Below, piece by piece: positions 1-6,700 of a stretch of 6,752 bases of DNA. Source of the DNA: Kiritimatiellia bacterium (lineage in GTDB: Bacteria; Verrucomicrobiota; Kiritimatiellia; RFP12; UBA3636). Location: positions 1-6,752 of the forward strand of contig JAFPUX010000337.1 in the NCBI GenBank assembly GCA_017413145.1. The letters are read 5' to 3'. The position numbers and the translations under genes are program-made. The notes beneath the pieces were generated by a model. The model was not told where the DNA came from. It did no database searches and was given only the letters and a program-made list of their open reading frames with translations. How positions within the stretch are numbered: the stretch's first letter is position 1; each line of letters starts with the position of its first letter.

Positions 1-1
1 G

Positions 2-730
2 CTGACCGTGACGGCCAACGCGAACACGATCTGCTACGGCGACGAGCCGGCGGCCGCGGGCGTGGCCTACGACGGCTTCGCCGAGGGCGAGGACGCGTCC
101 GTCCTCGCGGGCACGCTCGCGTATGCATACAATTACGCGCAGTACGGCGACGTCGGCACGTACGCGATCACGCCGAGCGGGCTGTCGGGCGGCAACTACG
201 AGATCGAGTTCGTGGCGGGGTCCCTCGTCGTCACGCAGAAGGTCGTGGGGCTGTCGTGGGGAGAAACCTCCTTTACCTACGACGGCACCGAGAAGTCGCC
301 GACGGTCGAGATCGTTGGCGTCGTCAACGGCGACGACGCATCCGTCACCGTCTCGGGCGGCGCGTCCGCGGCCGGAACCCACACCGCGACGGCCGCTCTC
401 GCCGGAACGAAGTCCGGCAACTACTCGCTCCCGACGGTCCACACGACCGACTTCACGATTGCTCCGGCGACGATGACGATCACGGTGGCGGGCACGAAGG
501 TCGAGACGACCTACGACGGCACGGCGAAGACGGCGAGCGGGTATGCCGCGAACAGCGGGAGCGCGTTCTTCGACGCCTCGAAGGTCGTGTTCACCGGCAC
601 GGCGTCGACGACCGAAACGGCCGCGGGCACGTATGCGATGGGCCTTGCGGCGTCGCAGTTCGGCTACGACGACGCGAACTTCGCGGACGTGACGTTCGAC
701 GTTGCCGACGGCGAGCTGAAGATCGCCAAG
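2..730 (+). other. Tandem MBG/YDG-type beta domains (residues 1-243)
   Basis: Three consecutive beta domains of about 75-90 residues. The first (2-241) starts LTVTANA, contains GTYAI and GGNYEIEF, and ends SLVVTQK, a typical MBG pattern. The second (242-466) has FTYDGTEKSP, then SGNYSLP and TDFTIAPA. The third (467-730) has TTYDGTAKTASG, AAGTYAMGL and GELKIAKA, resembling YDG domains. The domains abut without linkers. Such domains occur as repeated stalk units in large bacterial surface proteins and have no known catalytic role. Boundaries are by eye and may be off by several residues. The first domain may begin upstream of the window. Confidence 0.72.
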
Positions 731-3700
731 GCGGCGGTGACGGTGACGGCCGACGCCAAGTCGAAGGTCGCGGGCAACGCCGACCCGGCGCTGACGGCGA
801 CGGTCGAAGGGAAGCCGGCGGCCGGCGACGAGGTGGCCTACACGCTGGCCCGCGTCGCGGGCGAAGCGCCCGGCCCCTACGACATCGCGGTGACGCCCGG
901 CACGAACCCGAACTACGACGTGACTGCGGTCAAGGGCACGTTCACGATCACGGGCGCGGCGGCCACGGTCTTCACCGTCGCCGACGGCGGCGCGACGACG
1001 AACACGGTCGGCTACTACGCGACGCTCGCCGACGCCGTCGCCGCCGCGATGAACGGCTGCACGGTGGCGCTTCTCGCCAACGTGAACGAGGCGATCGTCA
1101 ACACGGCCGACAAGAACTTCGCCATCGACCTGAACGGCAAGACGTGGAGCTCGGACAGCGACGTCCTCGCGACGTCCGCCGGCACGATCACGATCAATGC
1201 CACCAACGGCGGCACCATGACGACCGAGGCGGCGCAGTGCTGCGCGGTCTGGGCCAAGGGCGGCGACGTCGTGATCAACGGCGGTACGTTCACCAGCAAG
1301 GACAACGAGGAAGCCACCGTCTACGTGAGCAACGCGGACAGCGTCGTCACGATCAACGGCGGCACCTTCGAGAACACGGATACCCGTCCGTACCGCTGGA
1401 AGACCTCCCTGCAGGCTCTGACCCTCAATGTCAAGAACGACCTGGAAGGCCGGCACCTCGTCGTCAATGGAGGCACGTTCATCGGCAACGATCCGCAGCT
1501 CGGCGACGACACGGCGGGCGGCACGTCCGCCCAGTCCTCCGTTGCGTTCGTCAGTCCCGGCTACGTCGCCATCGACGACGGATCCGGCCACTTCGTCGTC
1601 CAGCCCGGCTGGAACGTGACGTTCGACGCGAACGGCGGCTCGCCGGCGCCCGACGCGCAGCGCGTCGCGGCCGGCGGGACGGCGACCGAGCCGACCGGCG
1701 TGGCGAAGGCCAACCACTCGCTCCGCGCGTGGAGGCTGAACGGCGCCGACTTCGACTTCGACACCGTCCTCTCGGCCGACATCGAGCTCGTCGCCGACTG
1801 GGCGATCGACCAGTTCGACGTGATCTGGATCGCGGACGGCCGCCAGGTCGCCTCCAACCGCGTCGACTACGGCACGGTCACTTCGACGCTCAAGCCCGCC
1901 GATCCGACCAAGACCGGCGACGGCGCGCTCTACACCTTCGAGGGCTGGGGCGAAATCGCCGAGACCGTCACCGCCGACGCGACCTACACGGCCTCGTTCA
2001 AGACGTGGACGAAGGTCGCCGTTCCGGCGGCCGTCACGGGCCTCGTCTACGACGGCACTCTCCAGACCGGCGTCGCCGCTGGCGCAGGCTACGCGATCGC
2101 GGACAACACCGGCGTCAACGCGAGCAACTACGTCGCCACGGTCACGCTCGCCGACCCGGCCAACACGGTGTGGGCGGACGACACGGCCGCTCCCACGGCG
2201 ACGACGAACGTGCCCGTCGCCTGGTCCATCGCCCGCGCGCAGGCCACGGTGACGGCGGTCAACGCCTCCAAGATCGCGGGCAACCCGGATCCGGCGTCGT
2301 TCACGGCGACGGAGACGGGCGTCGTGGAGGGCGATACGCTGGACTACACCGTCGCCCGCGTGGCGGGCGAAGCGGTCGGCTCCTACGACATCGAGGTGAC
2401 GCTCGGCTCGAACCCGAACTACGACGTGACGGCGACGAAGGGCACGTTCACGATCACGGGCGCGGCGGCCGCGGTGATCACGGTCGCCGGCGACGTAGCC
2501 ACGACGAACTACAGCGCGACGGTCACGGCGGCGCTGGAAGCGGCGCCGGGCGGCGCGACTGTGGTCGTCCTCGCGGACACCTGCGAGCGCGTCTACGCGA
2601 CGGTGGACAACGACGTGACGCTCGACATCAACGGCCACACGATGACGTCGCCGGTCGACGACGTGATCGTGAAGAACGGGACGGGCACGCTGACGATCCG
2701 CGACACGGCCGCCACGCCGGGTCTCGTGAAGAGCACGGTCAACGGCGTCGATCTCGGCGTCGCGGTCTGGGCCCGCCAGGGCAAGGTCGTGGTCGAGAGC
2801 GGCGTGTTCGAGAACAACTCGAACTACGAGGCGACGCTCTACGTGAGCAACGGCGCCTACGCCGAGGTCAAGGGCGGGACGTTCCGCAACGTCGCCGAGG
2901 GCGAATACAACTGGCAGTCCGGCTGGGCGCCGGTCAACCTCAACGTCCAGAACGGCCACGCCGACAAGGCGAACGCGATCGTCGTGAGCGGCGGCACGTT
3001 CTCGGCCGATCCGATGCTCGGCGACGACAGCCTGAAGGGGGCCGGCAACTTCGTCGATCCGGCGTACTGTGCGCCCTCCGTGGGCGGCGTCTTCACGGTG
3101 GTGCCGCGCATCGACATCGCGCTCGCGACCGTCACCGTCGCCGACGACCTGGTCTACGACGGAACCGCCCGGACCGGCGTCGTCTCCGTCGTCTACGGCA
3201 CGACCAACCTCGTCCTCGGAACGGACTACGTCGTGACCTACGCGGACAACGTCGCCGCCGGCACGGATACCGCCTCCGCGGTGCTGGTCGGTACGAACCT
3301 CTGGACCGGCACGGTCTCCACGAACTTCTCGATCGCGCAGAAGCCCGTGACCGTGAAGGCGGACAACCAGCTCGTCGTCTTCGGCGACCCCGAGGCGCCG
3401 CTCACGGTGACGGTCTCGGGCCTGGTCGAGGGCAAATCGACGAACCTGCTCTCGTGGACGGCTTCGCGCGAGCCCGGGAACGACGTCGGCACCTACGCGA
3501 TCACGGTGACCGGCGCCGCGTCGCAGGGCAACTACGCCGTGACGTTCGCGGGCGGCACCTACACGATCGCCGCGGCCGGCACGATGACGCTGTACGTGGC
3601 CGGCTACGAGGGCGTCTACGACGGAGCGGCGCACTCCAACGCCGTCCAGGTCGTTCCCGCGGCGGGGACGACGCTCCGCTACAGCGTCGACGGCGGCGCG

Positions 3701-6700
3701 ACCTGGGCGCTCGCGGCGCCGGCCCTCACGGGCGTCGGCAGGCTGGACGTCCTCGTCCAGGCGACCAACGCCAACTTCACCGCGGTTTCGACGAACGTCG
3801 TCCTCGCGATCACGAACCGCCCGGTCGTCGTCACCGCCGACAGCGCCACGAAGACGTACGACGGAACGGCGCTGACGAACGGCACCGCCACGGCGACCGG
3901 TCTCGTGGCGGGCCACGTGCTCGCGGGCGCGACGGTCGCGGGCAGCCGGACGGACGTCGGCTCGTCGGCCAACGTCCCTTCGGCGGCCGCGATCGAGGAC
4001 GCGGCGGGCGCCGACGTGACCGCGAACTACGCGATCGCCTACGCGAACGGCACGCTGACGGTGACGCCCGCGGCGGTGACGGTGACGGCCGACGCCAAGT
4101 CGAAGGTCGCGGGCAACGCCGACCCGGCGCTGACGGCGACGGTCGAAGGCAAGCCGGCGGCCGGCGTCGAGGTGGCCTACACGCTGGCCCGCGTCGAGGG
4201 CGAAGCGCCCGGCACCTACGACATCGAGGTGACGCCCGGCACGAACCCGAACTACGACGTGACGGCGGTCAAGGGCACGTTCACGATCACCGACGCGGCG
4301 GCCGCGGTGATCACGGTCGCCGGCGACGTTGCCACGACGACCTACTACGCGACCCTGACCAACGCCGTCGCTGCGGCCGTCCACGCCGGCGACGTCGTGA
4401 AGCTGCTCGCCGACGTGGAGGTCGACAATTTCCTCAGGATTCCCGCGACGTCCGACATCGTGCTCGACTTGAACGGCCACGAACTGACCGAGAGCGCGTC
4501 GTTCCCCAACCTCTACCCAATCATCGCCAACTTCGGTTCGCTCGTGATCACGAACGGAACCATCACGACGGTGGCCGGCATCCAGAACAACGGGACGCTC
4601 GTCCTCGAGGAAGGCCAGTACAACCAGGTTGACAGGAACGACGTCCAGTTCGTCAACATGAAGGGTGCCAACTCGCCCACCGTGACGATCAACGGCGGCA
4701 CGTTCAACACGCTCGGCCCGGTGGTCCGGACCGACACGGCGAACTCCACCATCAACGTCCATGGCGGCACGCTCTATACCGCCGCGCAGGCCGTCATCTT
4801 CACGAAGGGTAACGCCGGCAAGGGCGGAACCACGATCGTCGTGGACGGCGGCACGCTGGCCTCGACGATCCCGGCCGGGGGCCTTGAAGCCGGCTACATC
4901 GCGACCGGCATCGCCCTCAACAACGACGACACGCTCACGTTCGGCGGCACGGCGACCCTCTCGGTCACCAACGGCGTCGGCATCCTCGTCCGCGCGGGCG
5001 AGGTCACGGTCAACGGCGGCGTCATCGAGTCCGTCGGCAACGTGAGCGGCCGGGGCATGGGCGACAGCTCGACGGTCGTCCCGTCCGCGGCCATCGTCTA
5101 CGACACGGCGTCCGATTACCCCGGATACGCGGCGGGCGACGCCGTCACGATCAACGCCGGCACGATTCTGTCCGACACCGTGCCTTGCGTCCGCCAGGTC
5201 GCCGACGAGGGCGATGTGGCCGCGGTCCTGATTCCGACGACCTCCACCGCGCTCTTCTCCGACGCGGACGCCGAGGGCGTTCCCGCGGGCTACGCGCTCA
5301 AGGAGACGGGCGCGGGCACGGGCCTCTACTCGATCGCCAAGACCTACGTGGTCGTCTACGAGAACTACGACCACGCGGTGCTGCAGGTCACCACGAACTT
5401 CGTGGACGACGCCACGCCGGCCTATGCCGGCGACACGCCGGTCAAGCCGGCCGACGCGAACGGCGTCTACACGTTCGACGCTTGGTCGCCCGCGACGAAC
5501 GCGACCGTCACCGCCGACGCGACCTACACGGCGACCTACACGACAGTCGCCGCCAAGGCCACGGTCTTCACGGTCGCCGACAACGGCGCGACGACCAACA
5601 CGGTCGGCTGGTACGCGACGCTCGCGGACGCCGTCGCCGCCGCGACGAACGGCTGCACGGTTCTGCTGCTCGGCGACGTGACGCTCGACACCCGCGTCGA
5701 GCCGAACGCAGGCGCGAACACATCGATCGTCATCGACCTCGGAGGGAACACGATCGCCCGCACCGGCACGTCCGGAAACGGCAGCGCGTTCGACGTGAAG
5801 AGCGGCAACGTGCTGATCACGAACGGCGTCATCAACTGCACGCAGGACGACGCGGCCATCGCGGCGGACGGCGTCTACGCGATCACCTCGCGCTCCGGCT
5901 CGAACGTCACGCTCGCCGACCTGGCCATCACGGTCGACAGCGAGTGCGGCGCCTGCGCCTATCCGTTCGCCGGCTCGACGATGACCATCGAGAGCGGCAC
6001 CTACGCGAACGTCACGACGACCCCGTACCGCTACAACGCGGCCATCACCGGCATGGCGGTCAACCAGCCGAACAACGCCACGCAGAACCTCGTCATCAAG
6101 GGCGGCTCGTTCTCGAAATACGACCCGCAGCTTGGCGACGACTCCGGCGCCATGACCGACTTCACGGCCGACGGCTACGTCGCCATCGCCGACGGCAGCG
6201 GCAACTGGGTCGTCCAGCCCGGCTGGAACGTGACGTTCGACGCGAACGGCGGCTCGCCGACGCCCGACGCGCAGCGCGTCGCGGCCGGCGGGACCGCGAC
6301 CGAGCCGACCGGCGTTGCGAAGGCCAACCACTCGCTCCGCGCGTGGAGGCTGAACGGCGCCGACTTCGACTTCGACACCGTCCTCTCGGCCGACATCGAG
6401 CTCGTCGCCGACTGGGCGATCGACACGTTCGACGTGATCTGGATCGCGGACGGCCGCCAGGTCGCCTCCAACCGCGTCGACTGGGGCACGGTCACTTCGA
6501 CGCTCAAGCCCGCCGATCCGACCAAGACCGGCGACGGCGCGCTCTACACCTTCGAGGGATGGGGCGAAATCGCCGAGACCGTCACCGCCGACGCGATCTA
6601 CACGGCCTCGTTCAAGACGTGGACGAAGGTCGCCGTTCCGGCGGCCGTCACGGGCCTCGTCTACGACGGCACCCTCCAGACCGGCGTCGCCGCGGGCGCA

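Noticed and set aside
123..476. Small + strand open frame rich in Ser, Arg and Thr (also 1428-1619, 4761-5045, 5424-5681)
   Set aside because: These are shadows in the third frame of the same gene: low-complexity Arg/Ser/Pro translations with no start context or domain pattern.
1015..1317. Minus-strand open frames of 66-116 codons (also 1321-1524, 1561-1857, 2593-2817, 2857-3135, 3238-3492, 3679-3972, 4513-4770, 4894-5094, 5536-5859, 6175-6525)
   Set aside because: All are antisense to the confident gene. Repeated ones (1561-1857 and 6175-6525) only reflect the direct repeat in the sense strand. None shows a family motif or an independent ribosome-binding context.
1982..2002. Frameshift or pseudogene boundary at domain junctions
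   Set aside because: Translation was followed codon by codon through every junction, and the frame never breaks; equivalent junctions in the two repeat copies agree.
256..4632. Long + strand open frame encoding an Arg/Gly/Asp/His-rich 1458-residue protein
   Set aside because: It overlaps the domain-bearing frame throughout, has no recognisable domain, and its composition is what a one-base shift of GAC/GGC/ACG/GCG codons produces.
962..5341. CRISPR array or short tandem repeat array
   Set aside because: The repeats are protein-domain-sized, in frame and irregularly spaced; there are no short identical repeats with uniform spacers.
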